Source of the DNA: SFTJ01 sp045613305 | GTDB lineage: Bacteria; Bacteroidota; Bacteroidia; Bacteroidales; Muribaculaceae | NCBI GenBank assembly: GCA_045613305.1 | Contig: JAZLAU010000031.1 | Coordinates: forward strand, 53,981-117,980 | Direction of reading: 5' to 3' | DNA: 64,000 nt | Shown: one piece after another, positions 35,576 to 43,560 of the stretch | How positions within the stretch are numbered: position 1 is the stretch's first letter | Layout of the letters: every line of letters starts with the position of its first letter | The notes under the pieces: generated by a model | Told to the model about the DNA's origin: nothing | What the model saw: the letters and a program-made list of their open reading frames with translations, nothing else | Databases searched by the model: none | Made by a program: the position numbers and the translations under genes

Positions 35576-35677
35576 AAGTGATTATGTTGTTAAAGTTTAA
35601 TTTTTTTTTGAGTATGAATATGGTTTAGAGAACGTTTTTGGCCATGATACACTTATGTGTTGCCGCAATGTTTTTTG

Positions 35678-35685
35678 CAAATATA
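35678..35685 (-). promoter_or_regulatory. -7 box for SH3b-like gene
   Basis: TATATTTG on the minus strand about 100 bases before the start codon. The long leader (35576-35677) holds no obvious structure. Confidence 0.45.
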
Positions 35686-35768
35686 ATTAAAGACAACTGA
35701 AATAATTGCATTTTTTGTGATAAATATGCAATTGCATTAATGACAATAAATTTGTTTCAGCCTACGGC

Positions 35769-35811
35769 GAAGTAAAATAAAAGAGGCGACATCAAATTTG
35801 ATGTCGCCTCT
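35769..35811 (-). terminator. Terminator after malate dehydrogenase
   Basis: A near-perfect 30-base palindrome at 35782-35811 (AGAGGCGACATCA arms) is followed on the minus strand by TTTTATTTTA. It begins 27 bases after the mdh stop. Confidence 0.9.
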
Positions 35812-35838
35812 CATAGGCTTTATAATTTATGTGTTAAA

Positions 35839-36840
35839 TTACAAGTTTGGGTTAATCTTGCTCCATTCGCTGATAGCAGGAGTGATGCCAAGTTCAACCA
35901 ATTCGTCACGCATCTTGCATAGGTGTTCGTAAGAAGCGTCAAGAGCAGCCATTTCTTCAGCAGTGCCTTGAGGCATCTTGTAAGTACAGCCGTTTTCGTC
36001 AAGAGTAGTGTCCATAGCCATCATGATGTTTTTGTACTTTTCGTTGTTAACGTAAGTACCAGCAGGCCAACGGAACTTTTCACCGCCCATCACTGAACGA
36101 ATCATTTCAACAGAGCAGTATGCAGGGCTTTGCCAAGAAGAACGACCGCGAAGTTCGATGATCTTAGCACCACCCTTAGTAACGTCCTTTTGCAATTGAT
36201 GCCAATCTTCAACAGAGAAGCCTTCAGTGCCGATAAGTTCGTTCAATGGCTTGCCAGCAACCTTAACTGCGCTGCCAAATACAGCCATTTGTTCGCCGTG
36301 ACCACCGTAAGTAGTACAGCCAGTAACTTCATATTGCTTAACACCGAACTTCTTAGCAAGAGCGCTTTGAAGACGAGTAGAGTCAAGAGCAGCAAGAGTA
36401 GTTACTTGAGAAGGCTTCAAACCAGAGTAAAGAAGAGTTACAAGACCAGTCAAGTCGGCTGGGTTGAAGATAACTGTAACGTGCTTTACGTCTGGACAGT
36501 AAGTCTTAATGTTCTTGCCAAGTTCTTCAGCGATTTTGCAGTTGCCAGCAAGAAGGTCTTCGCGAGTCATACCAGCCTTGCGAGGAGCGCCACCTGAAGA
36601 GATGATATATTTTGCATCCTTGAATGCTTCAGCAACGTCGGTAGTAGCTGTCAAGTTAACACCGTCGTAACCGCAGTGGAACATTTCTTCCATAACGCCT
36701 TCCATACCTGGAGCGTAAACGTCATAAAGACATACGTTTGGAGTAAGCTTCATAGTTAAAGCTGTTTGAACCATTGTAGAGCCAATTGCTCCACCTGCAC
36801 CAACGATGACAAGTTTGTCGTTAGTCAAAAATTCTGCCAT
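35839..36840 (-). CDS. mdh: Malate dehydrogenase
   Basis: A 333-residue NAD-dependent LDH/MDH-family enzyme interconverting malate and oxaloacetate. The N-terminal nucleotide site is VIVGAGGAIGSTM. The substrate-binding region shows SSGGAPRKAGMTREDLL with its arginines, NPADLTGLV, and the catalytic histidine in TTYGGHGEQMAVFG. Codon use is strongly biased as expected for a central metabolic gene, with TTC, AAC and CGC dominating. Single gene, with promoter upstream and terminator downstream. Confidence 0.88.
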   Translation of the reverse strand: MAEFLTNDKLVIVGAGGAIGSTMVQTALTMKLTPNVCLYDVYAPGMEGVMEEMFHCGYDGVNLTATTDVAEAFKDAKYIISSGGAPRKAGMTREDLLAGNCKIAEELGKNIKTYCPDVKHVTVIFNPADLTGLVTLLYSGLKPSQVTTLAALDSTRLQSALAKKFGVKQYEVTGCTTYGGHGEQMAVFGSAVKVAGKPLNELIGTEGFSVEDWHQLQKDVTKGGAKIIELRGRSSWQSPAYCSVEMIRSVMGGEKFRWPAGTYVNNEKYKNIMMAMDTTLDENGCTYKMPQGTAEEMAALDASYEHLCKMRDELVELGITPAISEWSKINPNL

Positions 36841-36911
36841 AGTAGTAATTGTTTAAAAAATTGGATATTAATGATTTGATTTATTTTTTTGTTTTCGGTG
36901 TATATTATATG

Positions 36912-36943
36912 CAAATTTATAATTAAATCGTATTTTTAACAAA
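36912..36943 (-). promoter_or_regulatory. Promoter of mdh
   Basis: On the minus strand TTTG (36943-36940), 20 bases, TAAATTTG (36919-36912). It lies 72 bases before the mdh start codon. Confidence 0.65.
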
Positions 36944-37034
36944 TTATTTCAGGGCAAGTTGAGGTAAAAAAGTTTAATTTTTAGATAAAACAAGTCGGCT
37001 GAGGTAAAAGAGTGGTGGCTTGTGTGTGGTGAAG

Positions 37035-37065
37035 TTGTGAGAGCGCAATTGTTTTTGTAAATTTG
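37035..37065 (+). promoter_or_regulatory. Promoter of recR
   Basis: TTG at 37035-37037, a 20-base spacer and TAAATTTG at 37058-37065. The ATG of recR is 21 bases downstream. Confidence 0.6.
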
Positions 37066-37085
37066 TGTACTGAAAATTGTTAAAA

Positions 37086-37712
37086 ATGGAACAAGAGTTT
37101 GCTTCAACGCTATTAGAAACTGCGGTTACGGAGTTTTCGAAATTGCCAGGCATAGGCCGCAAAACGGCACTACGTTTGGTGCTGCACCTGTTGCGTCAAG
37201 ATGAACATGTGGCCGAAAGTTTTGGCAATGCTATAATACGTTTGCGTAAGGAAATAAAATATTGTAAGATGTGTCACAACATTTCGGAGCACGAAACGTG
37301 CCAGATATGTGGCAATCCGAATCGCGATGCGTCGACAATATGTGTGGTGGAGAATGTGAAAGATGTGATGAGTATAGAAAACACGCATCAGCATCATGGC
37401 CTGTATCATGTGTTGGGCGGGTTGATATCGCCCATGGATGGCATTGGCCCGCAAGATATAGAAATCGATTCGTTGGTTGAGCGAGTTAAGGCAGGCGGTG
37501 TGAAAGAGGTGATATTGGCGTTGAGTGCCACAATGGAGGGCGATACTACAAACTTCTATATTTTCCGCCGCTTGGCAGAGTGTGATGTGAAAGTGACAAT
37601 GCTGGCGCGAGGTGTTAGTGTTGGCAATGAAATAGAGTATACCGATGAGTTGACGCTGGGCCGTTCGATTATGAACCGCACTTTGTTTTCTGAATCATTC
37701 AGTAAAGATTAG
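37086..37712 (+). CDS. recR: Recombination mediator RecR
   Basis: A 208-residue protein of the RecFOR pathway that helps load RecA at gaps. The helix-hairpin-helix FSKLPGIGRKTALRLVLHLL is at residues 16-36. The four-cysteine zinc finger is CKMCHNISEHETCQICG at about residues 60-76. The Toprim domain holds ICVVENVKDVMSIE and HVLGGLISPMDGIGP. The C-terminal Walker-like ALSATMEGDTT is typical. The ATG at 37086 is used rather than TTG at 37077. Confidence 0.93.
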   Translation: MEQEFASTLLETAVTEFSKLPGIGRKTALRLVLHLLRQDEHVAESFGNAIIRLRKEIKYCKMCHNISEHETCQICGNPNRDASTICVVENVKDVMSIENTHQHHGLYHVLGGLISPMDGIGPQDIEIDSLVERVKAGGVKEVILALSATMEGDTTNFYIFRRLAECDVKVTMLARGVSVGNEIEYTDELTLGRSIMNRTLFSESFSKD

Positions 37713-37718
37713 TGGCAT

Positions 37719-37892
37719 ATGGCAGATAACTATTTAGAACGACAATATGCCGATTACCTTGAGAAGAAAGCGGCAAAAGAAAAAGCAAAGAAGTTGGCTT
37801 GGCAGAAGCAATTAAAAGCCTATAAGCAGAAGTTGGCAGCAGAAAAGGAGGCTGCGAGGCTTGCGGCAGAAAAGTCGACGCAAGAGGAATAA
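37719..37892 (+). CDS. Small charged coiled-coil protein downstream of recR
   Basis: A 57-residue open frame starting MADNYLERQYADYLEKK and ending AEKSTQEE. It begins 6 bases after the recR stop and ends just before a strong terminator, so it is almost certainly in the recR transcript. The sequence is nearly all helix-forming, rich in Lys, Ala and Glu, with heptad-like Leu/Tyr spacing. It has no signal peptide or membrane segment. I do not recognise a function. Its position and normal codon use argue for a real gene. Confidence 0.65.
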   Translation: MADNYLERQYADYLEKKAAKEKAKKLAWQKQLKAYKQKLAAEKEAARLAAEKSTQEE

Positions 37893-37922
37893 AAGGGGCT
37901 CAAATCGATTGAGCCCCTTTGT
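37892..37922. terminator. Bidirectional terminator, recR unit / TonB receptor
   Basis: AAAGGGGCTC and GAGCCCCTTT form a 10-bp stem around a 9-base loop. It overlaps the stop of the small gene and lies 10 bases from the convergent receptor's stop. Confidence 0.85.
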
Positions 37923-37931
37923 TATGTGATG

Positions 37932-40346
37932 TTAGAACTTAACCGAAAGTCGCACGTTAATTTGTCGGCGTGTGAGGTAATTAGGCACGGCGTACTGCAT
38001 ATTGTTGACGTCGGTAACCCAATAATAACTGCTCACGTTGGTGATGTCGAACAGGTTAAACAGGTCAACGCCTATCCAGGCATCTTTAATGTTTCGAAGG
38101 AAGGTGCTGTTTTGACGTTGTTTTTCGCCCACAAGTTGATATGAAAGCCCAATGTCGGCACGTTTGTAGGCCGGCATTCTGAAGTAGCCTTGGTTGCGAG
38201 TAGTGCGAGGTGCAGTTGTAGGCAAGCCATCGGAGAAAATTCCTTTCAGACTGAATTTCAAGCGAGGAATTTTTGGGAAATAGTCGGTAAAAAATAGGCC
38301 TACGCTATAACGTTGGTCGGTGGGGCGAGGCACTTTCACTCCTGCAATGTCTTCTTGGGTTTTCATGAGCGAAAAACTAATCCATGAGTCAGAGCCTTCT
38401 ACAAATTGCCCAAAGAATTTCATGTCGAGCCCGGTAACGTAGCCTTTCGAGGAATTGATGCCGCTATACACAACCTTAAGGTTTTCGATTTCGTAAGGAA
38501 TTACGTTTGACAGATTTTTATAGTATAGTTCGGCAGTGAACTTAAATGGTCGGTTGTGGGCTCTGAATGTGTAATCGCCGCCGAGGATAAATTGTAGGCT
38601 TCGTTGCGACTTAATGTCCTTGTTCAAGTTTATAACCGAGTTGCCGAATTGGTCGTTTTGAGCCATTCGGTATTCTTTAAAGAATGGCGCCTGATAGTAA
38701 AGTCCTGTGGCAAAACGTAGCGAGAAACGTTCGTGTCCGGCAGGAACAAATCCTACACTTGCGCGTGGTGATACAAGTAGTTCTTTGTTGAAGTCCCAAT
38801 AGGAAAGTCGCGCACCGCCGTTAATGGTCAGATATCCGGCATTGGTGTTGAGTTTATAAGTGTCTTGCACAAAAGCCGTGAAGCGAGTGCTGCCGAAGTC
38901 GTGTCGCGACGATTGGTTGAAGATAACGTTCACTTCGTTGGGCAAGTGAGGTAGGGAGTAACCTGCAGAGTCGCGCCATTCCCACTGACGCGAATTCTCG
39001 AAAATGTTTTCGCGTTGCATGTTTACTCCGTAGGCAAGATTGTTGTTGCCAAGTTTAGTGTTTCCTTTCAACGATAGGGCAAATACGCTTGCCTTAAGAC
39101 GGTTACGCTCGTGTTCGTGATATTTTCCGACGCCTAATTCGCCACCCACTGTTGCACCTGAGCCGTCTTGTCCGCCCGCTTCATCGAGCCAATATTCGCC
39201 GTGAATGTCGTAGCTTACAAGTTCGTTTGTCTGGTATCCCGATGCCATCAGTGTGAAACTGTTGTTGGCCGAAGGAGTGAATGATAAAGAAAGAGCACCA
39301 AAGAATGTTTCAAAGCGGTCTTTTTCGTAACCGTCGAAATAAACGAGAAACGATTTTGCATTTGTAGAAGTACCAAAACTTGTTTCGCGCGATTCGGGTG
39401 TGAATCGGTAGTTGTTGATTGCAATGTTTCCTAAGAAAGATATTTTCCACTTCTTGTTAGGAGCAAAGTTAAGGAAGGTTTGGTAGTCGAAATATTTAGG
39501 GTCGTATTCGCCTTTGCTTTCAAGCGAGCCGAGCAAGCCGGAGTTACGCTTGTATCTGACACCGTGCAGTTGATTGAATTTTCGGCTGCTTTGCCCTATG
39601 GCAAGGCTTCCGCCTTGCAAACTTAGTGCGGCAGAGCCTTCAAATGATTCGGGCTCACGATATTGAATGTCGAGCACCGACGACATTTTGTCGCCATATT
39701 CAGCCGCAAATCCGCCTGTTGAGAACTTAACCGATTTCACCAGATCGGGGTTGATGATGCTTAGCCCTTCTTGCTGTCCGTTGCTTATAAGTTGAGGGCG
39801 ATAAATTTCAATACCGTTAATGTAAACACTGTTTTCGTCGTACGAACCGCCTCGAACCATATATTGTGAACTCATCTCGTTCTTAGAACTCACGCCGGCC
39901 ATTGTGGTAAGCACAGCTTCGATGCTTCCTCCCGAAGCATCGGGCGTGAGTCGGCTTGCAGAGGCATCGATTGACTGCATTTGGTCGGTTTGACGGCGTA
40001 TTTCGGTCACTTGAAGTTCGTTGAGTACGTTGCGTTTTTCGTAGAGTTTTGCGTTAATTGTTAACGTGCCTTTGGGGTTAATGTAGCGGCGTCGCACTTC
40101 TTCGAAACCAATGCACGAAAATACCACCATTAGGGTGTCGGTATCGGCCACCGATAGTTGGTATTCGCCATTGTTGTTGGTTGTAGTTCCGAGGGCAGTG
40201 CCATCGATTCGCACAGTTGCAAACTCGATGGGGTTGTTGGTTTCGTCAGTAACCTTGCCCGACAGGCTGATTTTGGCATTGGCCGATAGTGCAATGCCAA
40301 ACGCCATAAAAATGGCCAATATGTATGTTTTTATTAAGTTGTGCAT
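37932..40346 (-). CDS. TonB-dependent outer-membrane receptor with carboxypeptidase-like N-terminal domain
   Basis: An 804-residue outer-membrane protein. The signal peptide is residues 1-24. Residues about 25-110 are a carboxypeptidase-regulatory-like domain (LSGKVTDETNNPIEFATVRI; GEYQLSVADTDTL). The plug follows, with SIEAVLTTMAGVSSKNEMSSQYMVRGGSYDENSVYINGIEIY. The C-terminal 22-strand barrel ends RQINVRLSVKF with the terminal aromatic residue. No SusD-like partner is adjacent, so it is not a classic glycan Sus pair; it may take up a metal complex, cofactor or peptide. It appears to be transcribed alone. Confidence 0.85.
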   Translation of the reverse strand: MHNLIKTYILAIFMAFGIALSANAKISLSGKVTDETNNPIEFATVRIDGTALGTTTNNNGEYQLSVADTDTLMVVFSCIGFEEVRRRYINPKGTLTINAKLYEKRNVLNELQVTEIRRQTDQMQSIDASASRLTPDASGGSIEAVLTTMAGVSSKNEMSSQYMVRGGSYDENSVYINGIEIYRPQLISNGQQEGLSIINPDLVKSVKFSTGGFAAEYGDKMSSVLDIQYREPESFEGSAALSLQGGSLAIGQSSRKFNQLHGVRYKRNSGLLGSLESKGEYDPKYFDYQTFLNFAPNKKWKISFLGNIAINNYRFTPESRETSFGTSTNAKSFLVYFDGYEKDRFETFFGALSLSFTPSANNSFTLMASGYQTNELVSYDIHGEYWLDEAGGQDGSGATVGGELGVGKYHEHERNRLKASVFALSLKGNTKLGNNNLAYGVNMQRENIFENSRQWEWRDSAGYSLPHLPNEVNVIFNQSSRHDFGSTRFTAFVQDTYKLNTNAGYLTINGGARLSYWDFNKELLVSPRASVGFVPAGHERFSLRFATGLYYQAPFFKEYRMAQNDQFGNSVINLNKDIKSQRSLQFILGGDYTFRAHNRPFKFTAELYYKNLSNVIPYEIENLKVVYSGINSSKGYVTGLDMKFFGQFVEGSDSWISFSLMKTQEDIAGVKVPRPTDQRYSVGLFFTDYFPKIPRLKFSLKGIFSDGLPTTAPRTTRNQGYFRMPAYKRADIGLSYQLVGEKQRQNSTFLRNIKDAWIGVDLFNLFDITNVSSYYWVTDVNNMQYAVPNYLTRRQINVRLSVKF

Positions 40347-40470
40347 TTAGGATAAATGTTAATGGTGAGGCATGTTTTTGCCTATAATTTAATATATAAC
40401 GAAAAAATGTGGTGGTAAAGTATATCCAGATGCGATTAAAAAAACTAATAAATGAGTGATAGGAGGGTGA

Positions 40471-40503
40471 TTTGGAAAATAAAGCAATAAATGATTATCT
40501 TTG
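40471..40503 (+). promoter_or_regulatory. Promoter of nitroreductase-kdsC-maf unit
   Basis: TTTG at 40471-40474, 21 bases, TATCTTTG at 40496-40503. The nitroreductase ATG is 26 bases downstream. Confidence 0.7.
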
Positions 40504-40528
40504 CTAAATAATAACAACAGAAAAAGAT

Positions 40529-41059
40529 ATGGAAAAAAAGTTTCATGAAATGCTGTTTACGCGTCACAGCATAAGAAAATATACCGAAGAGCCATTGAGC
40601 GGCGACCAAGTTAAGGAATTGCTAGAAGCTGCATTGTTGGCACCATCGTCAAAGAGTACTCGCCCATGGGAGTTTGTGGTGGTTGAAGATAAGGCAACGC
40701 TTGAAAAGTTGGCAGAATGCAAGCCTTTTGGTGCAGCTCCGTTGCTGAAGTGCGTGCTTGCAATTGTAGTTTGTGCCGACCCGGGCAAAAGCGATGTGTG
40801 GGTTGAGGACTGTTCGGTGGCTGCAACATACATTCAACTAAAGGCCGAAACGTTGGGGTTGGGCAGTTGTTGGGTGCAAATCAGAAACCGTTTCGATAAA
40901 GACAATAACGATGCGGCAGATATAATTCGCGAATTGTTGGATATTCCGGGCGAACAGCAAGTGGAATGCATCATTACTCTTGGCCACAAAGACGAAGTGA
41001 GAAAACCAGTAGACCCCGAAAAATTGATGTGGGAAAAGGTTCATATCAATAAGTTTTAG
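40529..41059 (+). CDS. Nitroreductase-family flavoprotein
   Basis: A 176-residue FMN-dependent NAD(P)H oxidoreductase of the nitroreductase fold. RHSIRKYTEEPLSGDQV and LLAPSSKSTRPWEFVVVED bind the FMN phosphate and ring. The C-terminal AETLGLGSCWVQIR and the short LDIPGEQQVECIITLGHKDE complete the fold. The natural substrate is unknown. Twelve bases separate it from the kdsC-like gene. Confidence 0.85.
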   Translation: MEKKFHEMLFTRHSIRKYTEEPLSGDQVKELLEAALLAPSSKSTRPWEFVVVEDKATLEKLAECKPFGAAPLLKCVLAIVVCADPGKSDVWVEDCSVAATYIQLKAETLGLGSCWVQIRNRFDKDNNDAADIIRELLDIPGEQQVECIITLGHKDEVRKPVDPEKLMWEKVHINKF

Positions 41060-41071
41060 AGGCGGCGTGAG

Positions 41072-41596
41072 ATGAGTTCTATAGATTACGACTTACGGAA
41101 AATCAGAGCTTTTGTGTTCGATGTCGACGGAGTGTTGTCGCCGTCGGTGATACCGATGCACGCCAGTGGCGAGCCAATGCGCATGGTGAACATAAAAGAC
41201 GGATATGCGTTGCAGCATGCAGTGAAGCATGGCTATAAGATAGCTATTCTCACGGGAGGAAATACAAAGGCTGTTGACATTCGTTTTAAGGGCTTGGGCA
41301 TAGATGATGTGTTTTTAGGAGCATCGGTAAAACTGCCGATACTTAGGCAATGGATGGCTGAAAATGATTTGTTGCCCGAAGAGGTGGTGTATGCTGGTGA
41401 CGACATCCCCGACTTGCAGTGCATGAGAGAGGTGGGATTGCCTATAGCCCCCAGCGATGCTGCTCACGAAATATTGGATGTGGCAAAATATGTTACACGT
41501 TGCATGGGTGGGCATGGAGTTGCTCGTGATGTGATAGAACAAGTGATGAAGGTTCAAGGCAAGTGGCTCGATGAAAAGCATGCCTTTGAATGGTGA
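41072..41596 (+). CDS. kdsC: KdsC-like HAD phosphatase
   Basis: A 174-residue haloacid-dehalogenase-type phosphatase without a cap domain, of the size and pattern of 3-deoxy-D-manno-octulosonate-8-phosphate phosphatase in lipopolysaccharide synthesis. Motif I is FVFDVDGVLSPS with the nucleophile in DVD, motif II ILTGGNT, the lysine in AKLPILRQW-like VKLPILRQW context, and motif IV YAGDDIPDLQCM. Related sugar or nucleotide phosphatases cannot be ruled out by sequence alone. It is the middle gene of a three-gene unit. Confidence 0.8.
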   Translation: MSSIDYDLRKIRAFVFDVDGVLSPSVIPMHASGEPMRMVNIKDGYALQHAVKHGYKIAILTGGNTKAVDIRFKGLGIDDVFLGASVKLPILRQWMAENDLLPEEVVYAGDDIPDLQCMREVGLPIAPSDAAHEILDVAKYVTRCMGGHGVARDVIEQVMKVQGKWLDEKHAFEW

Positions 41597-41615
41597 AAAT
41601 GTATAAAAAATTACG

Positions 41616-42203
41616 ATGAAACCGTTAGAAAATCTTTCTAAATACAGAATTATTTTAGGCAGTAATTCGCCTCGTAGACGAGAATTGCTTGCCGACTTGG
41701 GAGTGCAGTTTGAGGTGGTGGTGTTGAAAGGAATTGATGAGAGTTATCCTGCTGACTTGCCCACAGAAATGATTTCGCAGTATATTTCAGACCGAAAGGC
41801 CGATGCCTATGTCGACATGATTACTGGCAACGAACTGGTGATAACAAGCGACACCATTGTGGTGCTCGATGGCAAGGTGTATGGCAAGCCAACCGATGCC
41901 GACGATGCTTGCCGAATGTTGTCGGAATTATCGGGCAAAACTCATCAAGTTATTACGGGAGTAACTATCACCACTAAGGATCGTCGCAGTTCGTTTCACG
42001 TGGTTAGCGATGTGGAATTTGCGCAACTTTCGACCGATGAAATCGAATATTATGTAAACACCTATAGCCCGCTCGATAAAGCAGGGGCTTACGGAATTCA
42101 GGAGTGGATTGGTTCGATAGGGGTACGCAACATCAGCGGCAGTTTCTATAATGTGATAGGCTTGCCGGTGCAGCGATTATATGCCGAACTAAAGACTTAT
42201 TGA
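41616..42203 (+). CDS. maf: Maf-like nucleotide pyrophosphatase
   Basis: A 195-residue Maf/HAM1-like enzyme that hydrolyses dTTP, UTP or modified nucleoside triphosphates to monophosphates. The N-terminal LGSNSPRRRELLADLG, the catalytic TSDTIVVLDGKVYGKPTD and the SPLDKAGAYGIQEWIG segments match the YhdE subgroup. Length is normal. The final 15 bases overlap the 3' end of the convergent ATP-grasp-like gene, and its terminator lies inside that gene. Confidence 0.88.
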   Translation: MKPLENLSKYRIILGSNSPRRRELLADLGVQFEVVVLKGIDESYPADLPTEMISQYISDRKADAYVDMITGNELVITSDTIVVLDGKVYGKPTDADDACRMLSELSGKTHQVITGVTITTKDRRSSFHVVSDVEFAQLSTDEIEYYVNTYSPLDKAGAYGIQEWIGSIGVRNISGSFYNVIGLPVQRLYAELKTY

Positions 42204-43400
42204 TTCTGCAACTTCAAGATAAGCGCAATAGCGCGAGTCAGCATATACAGGTGCCATTAGCATGGTGCCTGTTTTTATTTTTCGTTTTCCGTCGATGACT
42301 TCAAAAACAGGCGGATTTTCCGATAATTTTTGCTCAATATAGTGTTTTACGTTAAACGTGGCTTTGTGATATTCGCAATGATAGTGAGCCACCGAGTGGG
42401 GGTGAATGAAGCGTTGTCCTAATATTGCAGTCACGATGCCCATGGTGGAGCGAAGGTTCATTTCCACGCAAGGGTTGATGCTTGTTTGCCCCGATTCATC
42501 GGTGAAAATTAGCATATCGATGCCCAAATAACCGTTGTAGTCGGTCGCGACCAATTCGGTTAGAATTTCTTCTAATGCGTGTTTTATATCTTCTAATTTT
42601 TCGGCCTGCGTGCCTAAATGTTGACAAATTATTCGGTGAAGTCGCTCTTCGCTTGTGGCAAGTCCTGATTCGTAGGCGTTGTGGTCGTTGTTGTAGAAAA
42701 CGCTGTAGCCGGCAAATGATGCTTTCTTGTTTTCGCAAAGAAATTCCATGGCAAAATCGAGTGTTTTGTTAAGAGGAATTTCGCCAATAACAGAACCCTG
42801 TCGTTGCAAAATGCCGTTAGCCCAATATATGTAGGTCAGGTTCTCGGTGTCGGTTGGACGGAAAATGCCCTTGCCGCTGCTCGACCAAGGCGCTTTTAGA
42901 AAGCAACGGTAGTTGAGGTTTGCAAATTCGGTTATGCTTTCGAGCGTGAAAAATTCTTGAGGTATTGGGCAAAGACGATAACCGAGGCGTTGCTCTAATT
43001 GCTGGTGTATGGTGATAGTGGTTCTACGATGAGAAAGGTCACGCCAAGTTGCGATGTTTTCGGGCGACGGGAGTTGCTCTGCTGGTACGCAAAGCGCTAA
43101 AATTTGTTTTCTGATTGAGGCATTCCATCCCCAGGGCTTGTATTCGAAGGTGTGGTTTTGGAGGTGATTTCCGTCGATTAAATTGACGTTAATTCCGAAA
43201 CAATCGGCTAAATTCTTAATCCAGATTTTGTCGTCATCGATGTTTTGCGAAAGTATGTAAGCGCCATCTTCGGCCCACAAAGCAGGCAGCATCTGCAGGT
43301 CGCGGCGCAGTTGGGTGGCCATAGGCGGAGCGGTGTAATAATCGAGTCCGCTTGCCAAAGCGAGGTCGTTTTCGGGGTTGAAGATATATAATTTAGCCAT
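42189..43400 (-). CDS. Uncharacterised ATP-grasp-like protein
   Basis: A 403-residue protein I recognise only by fold features. It starts LYIFNPENDLALASG. The middle has RCFLKAPWSSSGKGIF, which resembles the ATP-grasp lysine and glycine loop. Later YLGIDMLIF and INPCVEMNLRSTMG resemble the metal-binding strand pair with conserved Glu and Asn. An ATP-dependent carboxylate-amine ligase is therefore plausible, but partner and product are unknown. Transcription may start almost at the ATG: a TAATTTTG box (43412-43405) ends four bases before it. The gene's 3' end overlaps maf and contains the maf terminator palindrome in its coding sequence. Confidence 0.65.
   Translation of the reverse strand: MAKLYIFNPENDLALASGLDYYTAPPMATQLRRDLQMLPALWAEDGAYILSQNIDDDKIWIKNLADCFGINVNLIDGNHLQNHTFEYKPWGWNASIRKQILALCVPAEQLPSPENIATWRDLSHRRTTITIHQQLEQRLGYRLCPIPQEFFTLESITEFANLNYRCFLKAPWSSSGKGIFRPTDTENLTYIYWANGILQRQGSVIGEIPLNKTLDFAMEFLCENKKASFAGYSVFYNNDHNAYESGLATSEERLHRIICQHLGTQAEKLEDIKHALEEILTELVATDYNGYLGIDMLIFTDESGQTSINPCVEMNLRSTMGIVTAILGQRFIHPHSVAHYHCEYHKATFNVKHYIEQKLSENPPVFEVIDGKRKIKTGTMLMAPVYADSRYCAYLEVAESISL
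42248..42280 (+). terminator. Terminator of nitroreductase-kdsC-maf, inside the opposing gene
   Basis: CAGGTGCCAT, loop TAGC, ATGGTGCCTG form a perfect 10-bp stem, followed by TTTTTATTTTT on the plus strand. It begins 45 bases after the maf stop but lies within the last 80 bases of the minus-strand gene, where it encodes the residues TGTMLMAP. Confidence 0.85.
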
Positions 43401-43404
43401 ATCG

Positions 43405-43412
43405 CAAAATTA
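43405..43412 (-). promoter_or_regulatory. -7 box abutting the ATP-grasp-like start
   Basis: TAATTTTG on the minus strand ends four bases before the ATG, so the transcript would be leaderless or nearly so. No good -33 element at the usual distance. Confidence 0.4.
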
Positions 43413-43511
43413 CAAAAAATAAATGTGCTTCGCTCACTTTTCGAGTATTATTGAATGTTGTTGATTGTAATTGGCCAATTATGGTTAATCGATAAGTCGT
43501 TAAAAAAATAA

Positions 43512-43537
43512 AGGCTAATCGATGTCGATTAGCCTTG
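43512..43537 (-). terminator. Terminator after beta-barrel gene
   Basis: AAGGCTAATCGA and TCGATTAGCCTT form a 12-bp stem with a 2-base loop. On the minus strand it is followed by TTATTTTTTT. It lies 23 bases after the stop at 43561. Confidence 0.85.
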
Positions 43538-43560
43538 TGTATTTGAAAAAGGTTGAAGTA

